NCBI GenBank assembly: GCA_017455225.1
Contig: JAFTBL010000017.1
Span: forward strand, 1 to 20,140
Length of the DNA stretch: 20,140 bases
Direction: 5' to 3'
Origin: Oscillospiraceae bacterium
GTDB taxonomy: Bacteria > Bacillota_A > Clostridia > Oscillospirales > Oscillospiraceae
Shown piece after piece: positions 7,751-15,762 of this stretch (position 1 is its first letter; each line of letters starts with the position of its first letter). Both the position numbers and the translations under genes were made by a program. Below the pieces are notes generated by a model. It made no database searches and was not told the origin of the DNA. It saw only the letters and a list, made by a program, of their open reading frames with translations.

Positions 7751-8845
7751 TTATGCTCCGTAATAGGCCAGCAGCAGATCCACCACCATGCCGTAGCTGC
7801 GCACGCCGTTGGGGTCGCCGCTGGACCGGATGAAGGAATCGTAGAGCTTCTGGGTGGTATCTGTAAAGGAGGTATGGGCGGAGGCCCAGTAGTCGTTGTT
7901 GTTCCGGATGTCGTCGATCACGCCCTCCGGCAGCGTGCCGCGGATGCGCTGCCACGCCTCCGGATCCGCCCGGTAGAGGGCGTTGGAGACGTGGATATAC
8001 CCCATCAGCCACCCGGAATAGCGAAAGAGGGGGTCGTCGCTGCCGATGCTGACGGCGATGGCCACGAAGTTGCACTCCTGCTCCGAGGCGATCTGACTCT
8101 GGTGCGCCAGCTCGTGGATGGCGGTGGCGGGCAGGAAGGCGACGGGGCTGTCCATGTTCAGGTTGGCCTCCCCGGTGAGGGGGAAGTAGAAGCCGGTGAA
8201 GTCGATAGCGGTCAGCGCATGGGAGCACACGAACTCCTTGGGCGTCAGCGCGCCGGGCCGCAGGCAGGGGAATTCCGCCCGTCCCGCCTCGTAGATCGCC
8301 GGAGCGGCGCGAACCACGGCATGCCGGTCGGCGGTGAAAAGACCGTTCTCGTCCCGGGGCGCCTGCCCGTGGGCGTCGGAAAGCCCGGCGGCGAAATATT
8401 CCGCCAGCGCGGTCAGCTCCTCCACGGTGCCCTGCCGGGCGGTGATGCCGGAGCGATCCTGAAAGCTGTCGGTGTGGTAGTTGACGCCCCACAAAAGCGT
8501 CATGGCACAGCCCAGCGAGGCCGCCAGACAAGCCGTCCACAGAAGGGCGTGCCACAGAAGACGGGCGCGGTGCATTTCCCGGATCAGACGGCGGAGAAGC
8601 CCCGCCAGCGCGAAGACGGCCAGCGCCACCGCGGAGAGGATCAGCACCTCAGCCACTGACAGGGAGGTCAGGGCGCACAGGTGGGCCAGCGCGGTCTTCA
8701 GCGGCGTGGTCACGTACTGCGCCAGCGCGTTCATCACTGCCCGCGCCGGGCGCAGCAGCACGCACAGCGCCGTGACGGCGCAGGCGATCAGCAGCCAGAG
8801 ATACAGTCCCCGGTCGCGCGAGAGCAGAGCCTTCAGCCTCTTCAT
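7751..8845 (-). CDS. DUF3810 family membrane protein with HExxH motif
   Basis: A member of the DUF3810 family of unknown function. The 364-residue protein has three N-terminal membrane segments (about 14-31, 63-85 and 100-120), then a large domain, probably extracytoplasmic, with the zinc-metallopeptidase-like motif HELAHQ at residues 244-249 and the family's acidic continuation E255-Q-E257-C-N. Both suggest a gluzincin-like active site, but peptidase activity is not established here. ATG 8845 is 4 bases past the thioesterase stop codon. It is the last gene of the ABC transporter operon and is followed at once by a strong terminator. Peptidase plus peptide-type transporter is a suggestive pairing, by context only. 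Confidence 0.85.
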   Translation of the reverse strand: MKRLKALLSRDRGLYLWLLIACAVTALCVLLRPARAVMNALAQYVTTPLKTALAHLCALTSLSVAEVLILSAVALAVFALAGLLRRLIREMHRARLLWHALLWTACLAASLGCAMTLLWGVNYHTDSFQDRSGITARQGTVEELTALAEYFAAGLSDAHGQAPRDENGLFTADRHAVVRAAPAIYEAGRAEFPCLRPGALTPKEFVCSHALTAIDFTGFYFPLTGEANLNMDSPVAFLPATAIHELAHQSQIASEQECNFVAIAVSIGSDDPLFRYSGWLMGYIHVSNALYRADPEAWQRIRGTLPEGVIDDIRNNNDYWASAHTSFTDTTQKLYDSFIRSSGDPNGVRSYGMVVDLLLAYYGA

Positions 8846-8849
8846 GGCG

Positions 8850-9278
8850 CTATTCCTGCCGCGGCAGAGGCTGCCCGGTAAAGTACATGGTGGTGCGCAG
8901 CCGGGCGATCAGCCGCCCCGCCTCGTCCGTGACCTCTGCCGAGCAGAAGCATATCTTGTTCCCGGCGTGATCCACCCGTGCTGCGGCGGTGAGGGTGCCG
9001 TCGCTGCCAGCGGCGGCAATGAAATCCACCGAGGCGCTGACGGTGACGCACTGCTCCTGCCGCACGGACACAGTGGCGATGCCGCAGGCCACGTCCGCCG
9101 CGGCAAACAGCAGCCCGCCATGGGGTGTGCTCCACGAGTTGAGACTGTCACGGCACAGTGTGACCTCCACCACGGCCTCGCCGTCGTCCACGCGCACCAC
9201 GCGCATATGATTGTGCTCGTCAAAGGGGTTGGTGCTGTTTCCAAAGCGGATCAGCAGCGCCTGCAGTTCCTGTGTCAT
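8850..9278 (-). CDS. PaaI-like hotdog-fold thioesterase
   Basis: A small cytoplasmic acyl-CoA thioesterase of the PaaI/4HBT group. The 142-residue length is typical. The family motif HGGLLFAAADVACG begins at H53, with HGG at 53-55 and the likely catalytic acid D62 in the long helix; strands such as VSASVDFIAAA follow. Start ATG 9278 has AAGGAG five bases upstream, and that site overlaps the stop codon of the ATPase gene, implying coupled translation. It lies between transporter genes and DUF3810 in one operon. The natural acyl-CoA is unknown; phenylacetate catabolism genes are absent from the window, so the name PaaI would be misleading. Confidence 0.9.
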   Translation of the reverse strand: MTQELQALLIRFGNSTNPFDEHNHMRVVRVDDGEAVVEVTLCRDSLNSWSTPHGGLLFAAADVACGIATVSVRQEQCVTVSASVDFIAAAGSDGTLTAAARVDHAGNKICFCSAEVTDEAGRLIARLRTTMYFTGQPLPRQE

Positions 9279-9287
9279 GATCGCTCC

Positions 9288-10016
9288 TTATTCTGCCGCC
9301 GCCAGCAGCTGGCGGGTGTATTCCTCCTGAGGGTGGTCGTAGAGCTGATCCACCGGCCCCTGCTCCACGATGCGGCCGCCCTTCATCACGAGGCAGCGGT
9401 CGCAGACCTGATAGACCACGTTCAGATCGTGGGAGATGAACAGGTAGGAAAGCTGAAACTCCCGGCGGAGTGAGTCGATCAGCTTCAGGATCTGCGCCTG
9501 AATGGTCACGTCCAGCGCCGACACCGGTTCGTCGGCGATGATGAGGGAGGGACGCTGGATCAGCGCCGTGCCGATGCACACCCGCTGCCGCTGTCCGCCG
9601 GACAGCTCCCGGGGCAGACGGTCGTAGCACGCTTCCGGAAGGCCCACCAGCTCCATGATGGCCTTCACCCGGCGCACCCGCTCCGGGCCGTCGTACTTGC
9701 CGTAGATCCGCAGCGGCTCCTCCAGGATCCAGCCTACGGTGCGCCCCGGGTTGAGGCTGCCCGCCGGATCCTGAAAGATCATCTGGGGCCGCTTGGTGTA
9801 GTGGGTCACGGTGCCGCTCTCCGGCGCCAGCAGCCCCAGGATCACCCGCGCCAGCGTGGATTTGCCGGAGCCGGATTCGCCCACCAGACCCAAGATCTCG
9901 CCCCGGTAGAGAGAGAAGGTGACGTCGTTCAGCACCTGCGTGTATTTCTTTTTGCCGATGCCGGAGGATCTGTATCCCGCCGACACGTGGCTGACGTCGA
10001 GCACTTTATCCGGCAT
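9288..10016 (-). CDS. ABC transporter ATP-binding protein, OppF/DppF/NikE type
   Basis: One of two ATPases powering a peptide/nickel-class importer at the inner face of the membrane. 242 residues: Walker [10 protein letters not shown] at 46-54, signature LSGGQ at 138-142, Walker B IIADEP at 159-164, switch His at 196. The family phrase [12 protein letters not shown] follows Walker B. It ends soon after the [11 protein letters not shown] segment, so the C-terminal oligopeptide-transporter extension of full-length OppF (about 310-330 residues) is missing; NikE and CntF have similar short lengths. The ATG at 10016 overlaps the end of the partner ATPase gene by 11 bases and has AAGGAGG seven bases upstream. 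Confidence 0.92.
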   Translation of the reverse strand: MPDKVLDVSHVSAGYRSSGIGKKKYTQVLNDVTFSLYRGEILGLVGESGSGKSTLARVILGLLAPESGTVTHYTKRPQMIFQDPAGSLNPGRTVGWILEEPLRIYGKYDGPERVRRVKAIMELVGLPEACYDRLPRELSGGQRQRVCIGTALIQRPSLIIADEPVSALDVTIQAQILKLIDSLRREFQLSYLFISHDLNVVYQVCDRCLVMKGGRIVEQGPVDQLYDHPQEEYTRQLLAAAE

Positions 10017-10794
10017 GGATCTTCCTCCTTGTGGGGATGGCGGCGATGAGCCGCTTGGTATAGTCTGCCTGCGGGTGATAGAACACCGACTCGGTATCGG
10101 CCGTTTCCACGATGTGTCCTTTTTCCATCACCGCTACCCGGGTGCACAGCTTGCGCACCACGTTGAGGTTGTGGGAGATGAACAGCACGGACATGCCCCG
10201 CTCCCGGTTCAGCCGCTTCAAAAGCGACAGGATCTGAGCCTGGATGGTCACATCCAGCGCGGTGGTGGGCTCGTCCGCCAGCAGCAGCCGGGGATCGGGC
10301 AGAATAGCCGCCGCGATCATGACCCGCTGCAGCATGCCGCCGGAGAGCTCGTGGGGATACTTGTTGTAAATGGCCTCCACGTCGTGCAGCTCCACGTCGC
10401 GCATGGCCTGCAGCGCCCTTTCCCGCCGCTCTGCCTTGGAAAGCGACGTGTGTACCCGCAGGCACTCCTCCACCTGCGGCCCGATGCGCATCACGGGATC
10501 CATGGCACTCATGGGCTCCTGAAACACCACGCAGATGTCCTTGCCCTGCACCTGATGGATGGTGGAGCCGGCGGCGGACAGCAGGTCCACGCCGTCCAGC
10601 AGGATCTGACCCCGGATCTGCGCCCGGTCAGAGCGCAGCAGGGCGGAGATCACCATGGCGGTGACCGTTTTGCCGGAGCCGGATTCGCCCACCAGCCCCA
10701 CGATTTCCCCGTCGCGCACCGTCAGGTCGATGCCCCGCACCGCCTCGTGATCGGAGTCGTGGAACTGCACGTGCAGGTCACGTATCTCCAGCAT
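10006..10794 (-). CDS. ABC transporter ATP-binding protein, OppD/DppD/NikD type
   Basis: The second ATPase of the importer. 262 residues from ATG 10794: Walker A GESGSGKT at 37-44, family Q-loop [12 protein letters not shown] near 89-100, signature LSGGM at 150-154, Walker B LLLADEP at 170-176, switch His at 208. The signature has Met where Gln is usual, a common variant in OppD-type proteins. It stops just after [15 protein letters not shown], lacking the oligopeptide C-terminal extension. The start overlaps the permease stop as TAATG, and GGAGGGG lies just upstream; an upstream in-frame ATG (10887) falls inside the permease gene and is not favoured. Confidence 0.92.
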   Translation of the reverse strand: MLEIRDLHVQFHDSDHEAVRGIDLTVRDGEIVGLVGESGSGKTVTAMVISALLRSDRAQIRGQILLDGVDLLSAAGSTIHQVQGKDICVVFQEPMSAMDPVMRIGPQVEECLRVHTSLSKAERRERALQAMRDVELHDVEAIYNKYPHELSGGMLQRVMIAAAILPDPRLLLADEPTTALDVTIQAQILSLLKRLNRERGMSVLFISHNLNVVRKLCTRVAVMEKGHIVETADTESVFYHPQADYTKRLIAAIPTRRKIHAG

Positions 10795-11603
10795 TACAGC
10801 CCCCTCCTCTCCTGCAGGCCCTCGCCGATCAGGCTGACGCCCAGAATGAGCAGCACGATCACCGACCCGGTGCACAGCACGTACCACGGAGCGGTCATCA
10901 TATAGCTTTGGGATTCCGAGAGCATATATCCCAGCGATACGTCCGGAGCCTTGACGCCGATGCCCAGATAGCTCATGCTGGCCTCCGCCAACACCGCGTT
11001 GTTGAAGCCGATCACCAGCGTGGGCAGCAGCACCGCGTAGGTGTTGGGCAGGATGTGGCGGAACATGACCCGGCTGTGGGCAGCGCCCATCAGCCGCGCC
11101 GAGCGCACGTAGGTCATCTCCCGGTGACGGGCGAACTCCGCCCGCACCACCCGGGCGTAGCTGGGGACGAAGGCCACCCCCAGCGCCAGGATCACGTTGT
11201 ATTTACCGAAGCCCAGCATGGCGATGAACACCAGCGCCAGCAAAATGCTGGGAAAGGCGGTGAGCGCGTCGTTGAGGCGCATCAGCGCCTCGTCCACCCA
11301 GCCGCCGAAATAGCCGGTCAGCGCGCCCACCAGCACGCCCACCAGCGCGCCCACCAGAATGGTGCACAGAGCGATGAAGAAGGTGGTGCCCATGCCGCAC
11401 ATCACGCGGCTGAAGATGTCCCGGCCGAAGTTGTCGGTGCCGAACAGATGCTGCCACGAGGGCGGGGAAAACTTTGCCGCGCCGTTCATGGCGGTGGGGG
11501 AATAGGGCGTCCAGAAAACGCCCACCACGGCCAGCAGAGCCATCAGCGCCGTCAGCACGACGCCGGTGCGCACCATGCGCCGGGAGTGTTTGCTCCATAG
11601 CAT
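10794..11603 (-). CDS. ABC transporter permease, OppC/DppC/NikC type
   Basis: Inner-membrane subunit of a binding-protein-dependent importer, pairing with the OppB-type protein to form the channel. 269 residues with one N-terminal membrane span, the family motif HLFGTDNFGRDIFSRVM, four to five further spans, and the cytoplasmic EAA-type loop around RSARLMGAAHSRVMFRHILPN that contacts the ATPases. A GTG at 11612 is in frame, but it abuts the AAGGGGG (11613-11619); the ATG at 11603 lies nine bases away and is preferred. The ribosome binding site overlaps the stop codon of the upstream permease. Confidence 0.92.
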   Translation of the reverse strand: MLWSKHSRRMVRTGVVLTALMALLAVVGVFWTPYSPTAMNGAAKFSPPSWQHLFGTDNFGRDIFSRVMCGMGTTFFIALCTILVGALVGVLVGALTGYFGGWVDEALMRLNDALTAFPSILLALVFIAMLGFGKYNVILALGVAFVPSYARVVRAEFARHREMTYVRSARLMGAAHSRVMFRHILPNTYAVLLPTLVIGFNNAVLAEASMSYLGIGVKAPDVSLGYMLSESQSYMMTAPWYVLCTGSVIVLLILGVSLIGEGLQERRGL

Positions 11604-11616
11604 GCCGCCCACCCCC

Positions 11617-12564
11617 TTACGTCAGCCGCAGCCGGGGATCCAGCCGCTGGTTCAGAAGATCCGCCGCGCCGTTGACCAGCACCACCCACAGCGCAAGGAT
11701 CACCACGATGGCCTGCACCACCGGAAAGTCCCGGTTGGCAATGGAGGTCAGCAGCAGCCGTCCCAGACCCGGCACGGCGAACACCTGCTCAATGACCACG
11801 CTGCCGGCTACGATGTCTGCCACCGTCATGGCAAGAAACGCCACCGTGGGCACGGCGGCGTTGCGCAGCACGTGGCGGCAGAGGGTGGCGCGCCGGTCAT
11901 TGCCGCGGCTGTAGGAGGTGCGGACGTAGTCCTTGTTCATCTCGGTGGCCACGGAGCTGCGCAGCATCTTCACCGTCATGGCGATGCGGGGCAGCGCAAT
12001 GGCCAGCGCCGGGAAAAAGAGGTACCCCACGCTGCCCCAAAAGCTGTGGGCAGGTGAAATAAAGGAGCCCGGCGTGAACCACCGCAGTACCAGTCCGAAC
12101 AGCAGCGTCATCAAAATACCGGTGAAAAACGCCGGCACTGCCATCACGATCTGGTTGCACACGGTAAACGCCCGGTCCAGCCACGGCCGATCCTGCTCCG
12201 CCAGAAACACGCCCAGCGGCACCGATACCGCCGTGATCAGCAAGAAGGCGACGGCGGTCAGCAGGGCGGTGATGCCCAGCTTGCCTGCCAGAAGCGAGGA
12301 TACGGGCAGGGAATAGCTGTATGACACGCCGAAGTCGCCCTGCAGGGCGCCGGCGACCCACTCAAAATAGCGCACGAAAAACGGCCGATCCAGCCCCAGC
12401 TGTGCTCGCAGCGCGGCCACGGCCTCGGCGGTGGCGTTGCTGCCCAGCAGCTTGGCGGTAGGGTCGCCGGGGATGATCTGAAAGGCCAGAAACGCGAGGA
12501 AGGAGACGATGACCATGGTCAGCAGCATCATCGTCAGCTTCTTGGCGGCATACTTCACGGTCAT
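11617..12564 (-). CDS. ABC transporter permease, OppB/DppB/NikB type
   Basis: Partner permease of the importer. 315 residues with an N-terminal membrane helix, the characteristic FLAFQIIPGDPT segment, LGLDRPFFVRYFEW, and five more membrane spans; the EAA-type loop reads YVRTSYSRGNDRRATLCRHVLRNA and EQVFAVPGLGRLL follows. Start choice is ambiguous: ATG 12564 is only 2 bases from AAAGGAGG, whereas the in-frame GTG at 12558 (third codon) is 8 bases away, so the protein may really start VKYAAKK. It follows the solute-binding protein gene by 41 bases. Confidence 0.92.
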   Translation of the reverse strand: MTVKYAAKKLTMMLLTMVIVSFLAFLAFQIIPGDPTAKLLGSNATAEAVAALRAQLGLDRPFFVRYFEWVAGALQGDFGVSYSYSLPVSSLLAGKLGITALLTAVAFLLITAVSVPLGVFLAEQDRPWLDRAFTVCNQIVMAVPAFFTGILMTLLFGLVLRWFTPGSFISPAHSFWGSVGYLFFPALAIALPRIAMTVKMLRSSVATEMNKDYVRTSYSRGNDRRATLCRHVLRNAAVPTVAFLAMTVADIVAGSVVIEQVFAVPGLGRLLLTSIANRDFPVVQAIVVILALWVVLVNGAADLLNQRLDPRLRLT

Positions 12565-12605
12565 CGCCTCCTTTCCTGTTTTTTACGTTTTATGTGCCGC
12601 GGCGA

Positions 12606-14153
12606 TCACTCGTAGTGCACCGCGCTCAGATCCAGTACGTAGATGGGATAGAACTGCAGCCCCGTCAGATCGGAGCGGATAGCCACCAGATCGGCCAGAT
12701 CCTGCAGGTACAGATTGGCTGCCGTTTCGGTGAGCCGGGTTTCCATCTGCTTGTAGATCCCCACCTGTGCGTTCTCGTCGGTGCAGGCCTGCGCCTGGGC
12801 ATAGAGGGCGTCATAGGTCTCGTCGCTGTAGTTGATGAAGTTCTTGCCGTTGTCGGACACGAAGCGCTCCAGCATGGCGCGGGCGGTGACGTTCTTGGCA
12901 TCCACACCGGTGATGGTGGCCTGGAACTTCCGGCCTACGTACACGTCGTTGAGCCACGTGGCGCCGTCCATGGGCTGGACGGAGGCGTTGATGCCGATGG
13001 CGCGCAGCTGCTCCACCACCACCTCGGCGGTATCCATGTGGGGCTGGTAGCTGGACACCACGGCGATGGACAGGTCAAACCCGTTGGGATAGCCGGCCTC
13101 TGCCAGCAGCTCCTTGCCCTTGGCAGGGTCGTAAGTATAATAGTCCACCAGCTCCGGCAGGAAGAACCGGGCCAGCTTGGGATAGATGCTGCTGCCCACG
13201 GCGGCGCCGTGACCGTCGGCCACCATGTCCATGATCTCCTGACGGTTGATGGCGCAGCACATGGCCTGACGCACCTTCACATTGTTCAGCGGCTCCACGG
13301 CGTTGTTCAGATACACCGCCTGCACCAGATTCATGGTGTCCTCCAGAATGGTATACTCCTTGCCCAGCTGAGCCGTCTGTGCGGCGGTCAGATGGGGGCA
13401 CAGATCCACGGCGCCGGACTTGATGGACATGACCAGCGCGGTGGGGTCGGAGTGGATGGCGAAGGTCACCTTGTCCACGGCGGCGGGGGTGCCCCAATAG
13501 TCGGCGAACTTCTCCACGATCACGTTCTCCTGCGCCGAGCGGGACACGAACTTGAACGGGCCTGTGCCGCAGGGCACGGTGTCCAGCGCGTCGTAGCCAG
13601 AAGGAATGATGGCGATGGTCATGAAATAGATCAGCTCCAGATTCGGCTTGTCGATCCGGAAGGTGACCGTGTCCTCGCCCTCGGCGGTCAGGTCATGGAT
13701 AGCAGAAAGCGCCGACACAAGGGCGGAATCGCCCGTGTTGCCGGCGTTGTCGATGCAGCGTTGGATGGAATAGATCACGTCCTCCGCAGTCACCGGCGCG
13801 CCGTTGTGGAACTTGACTCCTTCACGCAGCTTGAAGGTGTAAGCCAGTCCGTCCTTGGATATGTCGTACGATTCGGCAACCGCGGGGATCAACCCTCCGT
13901 CAGGCCCGGTTTTTACCAGACCCTCGTAGATGTTGAATAAGACCTCTCTGGTTCCTGCCGACATGCTTCCATGCGGGTCAAGACTGTCTTCCAGGTCCTG
14001 AGGGATCGCCACAACGATCTCGTTGTTGGCTTTCCGCTCAGCGTTCAAGCCGTTACTTCCTTCCGCGTTCTCTTTGCCGCTGCCGCCTCCGCATCCGCTG
14101 AGTACAGCGCAGACCATCATGAACGCCAGGAAAAGAGCAAACTGTCTTCTCAT
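12606..14153 (-). CDS. Family 5 extracellular solute-binding lipoprotein (peptide/nickel class)
   Basis: The substrate receptor of the importer, tethered to the outer face of the membrane. 515 residues. A lipoprotein signal is clear: MRR, a hydrophobic stretch, then lipobox LSGC with the lipidated Cys at 21, followed by a Gly/Ser/Asn linker. The SBP family-5 core is seen in the segments SLDPHGSMSAGTREVLFNIYEGL, YTFKLREGVKFHNGAPVTAEDV and VRQAMCCAINR. ATG 14153 has GGGAG six bases upstream; an ATG 36 bases earlier has no such site. It is the first gene of the seven-gene operon, with its promoter at 14231-14259. Ligand cannot be told from sequence: peptide, metal chelate or another small molecule. 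Confidence 0.92.
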   Translation of the reverse strand: MRRQFALFLAFMMVCAVLSGCGGGSGKENAEGSNGLNAERKANNEIVVAIPQDLEDSLDPHGSMSAGTREVLFNIYEGLVKTGPDGGLIPAVAESYDISKDGLAYTFKLREGVKFHNGAPVTAEDVIYSIQRCIDNAGNTGDSALVSALSAIHDLTAEGEDTVTFRIDKPNLELIYFMTIAIIPSGYDALDTVPCGTGPFKFVSRSAQENVIVEKFADYWGTPAAVDKVTFAIHSDPTALVMSIKSGAVDLCPHLTAAQTAQLGKEYTILEDTMNLVQAVYLNNAVEPLNNVKVRQAMCCAINRQEIMDMVADGHGAAVGSSIYPKLARFFLPELVDYYTYDPAKGKELLAEAGYPNGFDLSIAVVSSYQPHMDTAEVVVEQLRAIGINASVQPMDGATWLNDVYVGRKFQATITGVDAKNVTARAMLERFVSDNGKNFINYSDETYDALYAQAQACTDENAQVGIYKQMETRLTETAANLYLQDLADLVAIRSDLTGLQFYPIYVLDLSAVHYE

Positions 14154-14230
14154 AGTCTTCTCCCTTTCTTGCCGCCCCTTCAGCGGCAAACAGAAATAAT
14201 GGTTTTGGCTCTATTCAATTGTCCGCAGGC

Positions 14231-14259
14231 ACTATAGCACAAAAAAACCGGGAATGCAA
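14231..14259 (-). promoter_or_regulatory. Promoter of the ABC transporter operon
   Basis: Minus strand: TTGCAT (14259-14254), spacer 17, TATAGT (14236-14231). Predicted start near 14224 and leader of about 70 bases. The leader carries a 5-bp stem (14171-14175 with 14183-14187) just ahead of the ribosome binding site. Confidence 0.6.
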
Positions 14260-14299
14260 GGGGGGGAATGTGATAATTATTTCACGATGCCCGGAGAGG

Positions 14300-14332
14300 A
14301 AAAGCGGGCGGCGCCCAGGGCGCCGTCCGCTT
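14300..14332 (-). terminator. Terminator of the AI-2E-family permease gene
   Basis: A 14-bp stem with one mismatch (14302-14315 with 14319-14332) around a 3-base loop, very GC-rich. On the minus strand it is followed by a short U-tract (UUUUCC). It lies 18 bases past the stop codon. Confidence 0.75.
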
Positions 14333-14350
14333 GAAAACGGTTGAGGGTCG

Positions 14351-15610
14351 CTATTTTTTCTCCTCCGGAGGGGGAGGGGCCTCGTCCCGGTGGACGTACT
14401 CGTAGGCCTCCACCGGCATATCGCGGCTGCGCAGCCGCCGGTCGATCAGGTATTTGCACAGCATCTGCAAGCAGGCGCACACCGGCACGCCCCGAAACAT
14501 GCCCGGCACGCCGCCGAAGCCGCCGCCCACCAGAATGGCCACCACCACCCAGAAGCTGGACACGCCCGTGGTGTTGCTGATGATCTTGGGGCCGATGACG
14601 TTGCCGTCCAGTTGCTGGAGCAGGATGATGAAGATGATGAAGTAGAGACATTTGATGGGGCTGACCAGCAGGATGAGGAACGCGCTGGGCACCGCTCCCA
14701 GCACCGGGCCGAAGAAGGGGATCACGTTGGTCAGACCGATGATGAGGCTGACCAGCGGCGTGTAGGGGATGCCCAGAATGGAGCAGCCGATCAGACACAG
14801 GATGCCGATGATCAGCGAATCCAGGAGCTTGCCTCGCACGAAGCCGGAGAACACGACGTCCACCTTCCGGGTGGCGCGGATGATCCGGGCGGCCTGCTCC
14901 TCCTTGAACACGCCGTATACCAGCTTGCAGCAGCGGGCGGCGCTGCTTTCCTTCATGGCCAGCATATACACCGACACGATCACACCGATGATCACGTTTT
15001 TGAAAAAGCTCACCACGCTCCAGATCCCGCTCCAGATGCCGCCGGTCAGACTGGTCAGCGTGGACTGCGCCCAGGGCAGAATCTGCTTTTTCAGCGCGTC
15101 CAGCGCGCTGTCATAGTACCGGTCGAAGGTCTGCTTGGCCCATACGCCCACCTCGGAGTCCTTGTTCAAGAACCCGTCCACCCACGTGTAAACCTGATTG
15201 TAATAGGTTTCGGCGTTGGCGATCAGCGTTTTTACGCTGGCGACCAGCTGAGGGATCACCATGACAAGGAACAGATACAAAAGCAGCAGCACCATGGCCC
15301 ACGTGAGGAGGATGCTCACCGCCCGCATCCATCCGTCGCCCCGGGGCTTGGCGTTCTTGGCGTTCTTGGCGTTCTTGGCGCGAGCCTTTTCACACCATTT
15401 GCGCAAAAGCCGCTCGATATAATTGACGATGGGCGCCAGCAGATACGCCATGGCAAAGCCATACAGCACCGGCGCCAGAATGGAGCTGAGCTTGCGCATG
15501 AAGCTCTGCAGCGTGCCGCCGATATAGAAAAAGTCGTAGAACACGATGATGGCGCAGGCCGTCAGAAACAGCGTCAGACCCAGCTGAAAGTATTTTTTCC
15601 GATCCTTCAT
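14351..15610 (-). CDS. AI-2E family (TqsA/YtvI-like) membrane permease
   Basis: A polytopic inner-membrane protein of the AI-2E/YtvI superfamily; members have been linked to autoinducer-2 efflux, sodium/proton antiport or spore physiology, so the name does not fix the substrate. 419 residues: paired N-terminal helices (about 10-30 and 43-62), a basic loop holding the repeat AKNAKNAKNAK (78-88), further helices near 97-120, a soluble stretch, then helices with the conserved NVIPFFGPVLGAVPSAF and a C-terminal Pro/Glu/Lys tail. ATG 15610 has AAGGAAG eight bases upstream; a longer reading from 15676 would start inside the promoter. It is single-gene, divergent from the lipid kinase. Confidence 0.9.
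   Translation of the reverse strand: MKDRKKYFQLGLTLFLTACAIIVFYDFFYIGGTLQSFMRKLSSILAPVLYGFAMAYLLAPIVNYIERLLRKWCEKARAKNAKNAKNAKPRGDGWMRAVSILLTWAMVLLLLYLFLVMVIPQLVASVKTLIANAETYYNQVYTWVDGFLNKDSEVGVWAKQTFDRYYDSALDALKKQILPWAQSTLTSLTGGIWSGIWSVVSFFKNVIIGVIVSVYMLAMKESSAARCCKLVYGVFKEEQAARIIRATRKVDVVFSGFVRGKLLDSLIIGILCLIGCSILGIPYTPLVSLIIGLTNVIPFFGPVLGAVPSAFLILLVSPIKCLYFIIFIILLQQLDGNVIGPKIISNTTGVSSFWVVVAILVGGGFGGVPGMFRGVPVCACLQMLCKYLIDRRLRSRDMPVEAYEYVHRDEAPPPPEEKK
15347..15380. repeat. 9-bp tandem repeat in the AI-2E permease gene
   Basis: The unit CTTGGCGTT is present three times exactly plus seven bases of a fourth. On the coding strand it gives the AKN tripeptide repeat in a basic cytoplasmic loop. 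Length is in multiples of three codons, so copy-number change would keep the frame. Confidence 0.9.
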
Positions 15611-15647
15611 CGTCGTCACTTCCTTCCGAAATCCATGTTTACAAAGT

Positions 15648-15676
15648 ATCATATATGATTTTGGCGCCGTTTGCAA
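15648..15676 (-). promoter_or_regulatory. Promoter of the AI-2E-family permease gene
   Basis: Minus strand: TTGCAA (15676-15671), spacer 17, TATGAT (15653-15648). It is back to back with the lipid kinase promoter, whose -35 starts at 15695. Confidence 0.65.
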
Positions 15677-15694
15677 GAGCGGGAACGGGTGCTA

Positions 15695-15723
15695 TTGAAT
15701 TTTTTCCCGGCAGGGGGTATAAT
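15695..15723 (+). promoter_or_regulatory. Promoter of the lipid kinase gene
   Basis: TTGAAT (15695-15700), spacer 17, and a perfect TATAAT (15718-15723). Predicted start near 15730, leader about 33 bases. Confidence 0.7.
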
Positions 15724-15762
15724 AATCACAACGCCAAAGACGACTGTGAGGAAGTTCCTGCC

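Noticed and set aside
5154..7763. 869-codon plus-strand frame opposite the kinase and glycohydrolase genes
   Set aside because: Spans two conserved genes and their intergenic region in antisense; composition is typical of GC-rich shadow frames.
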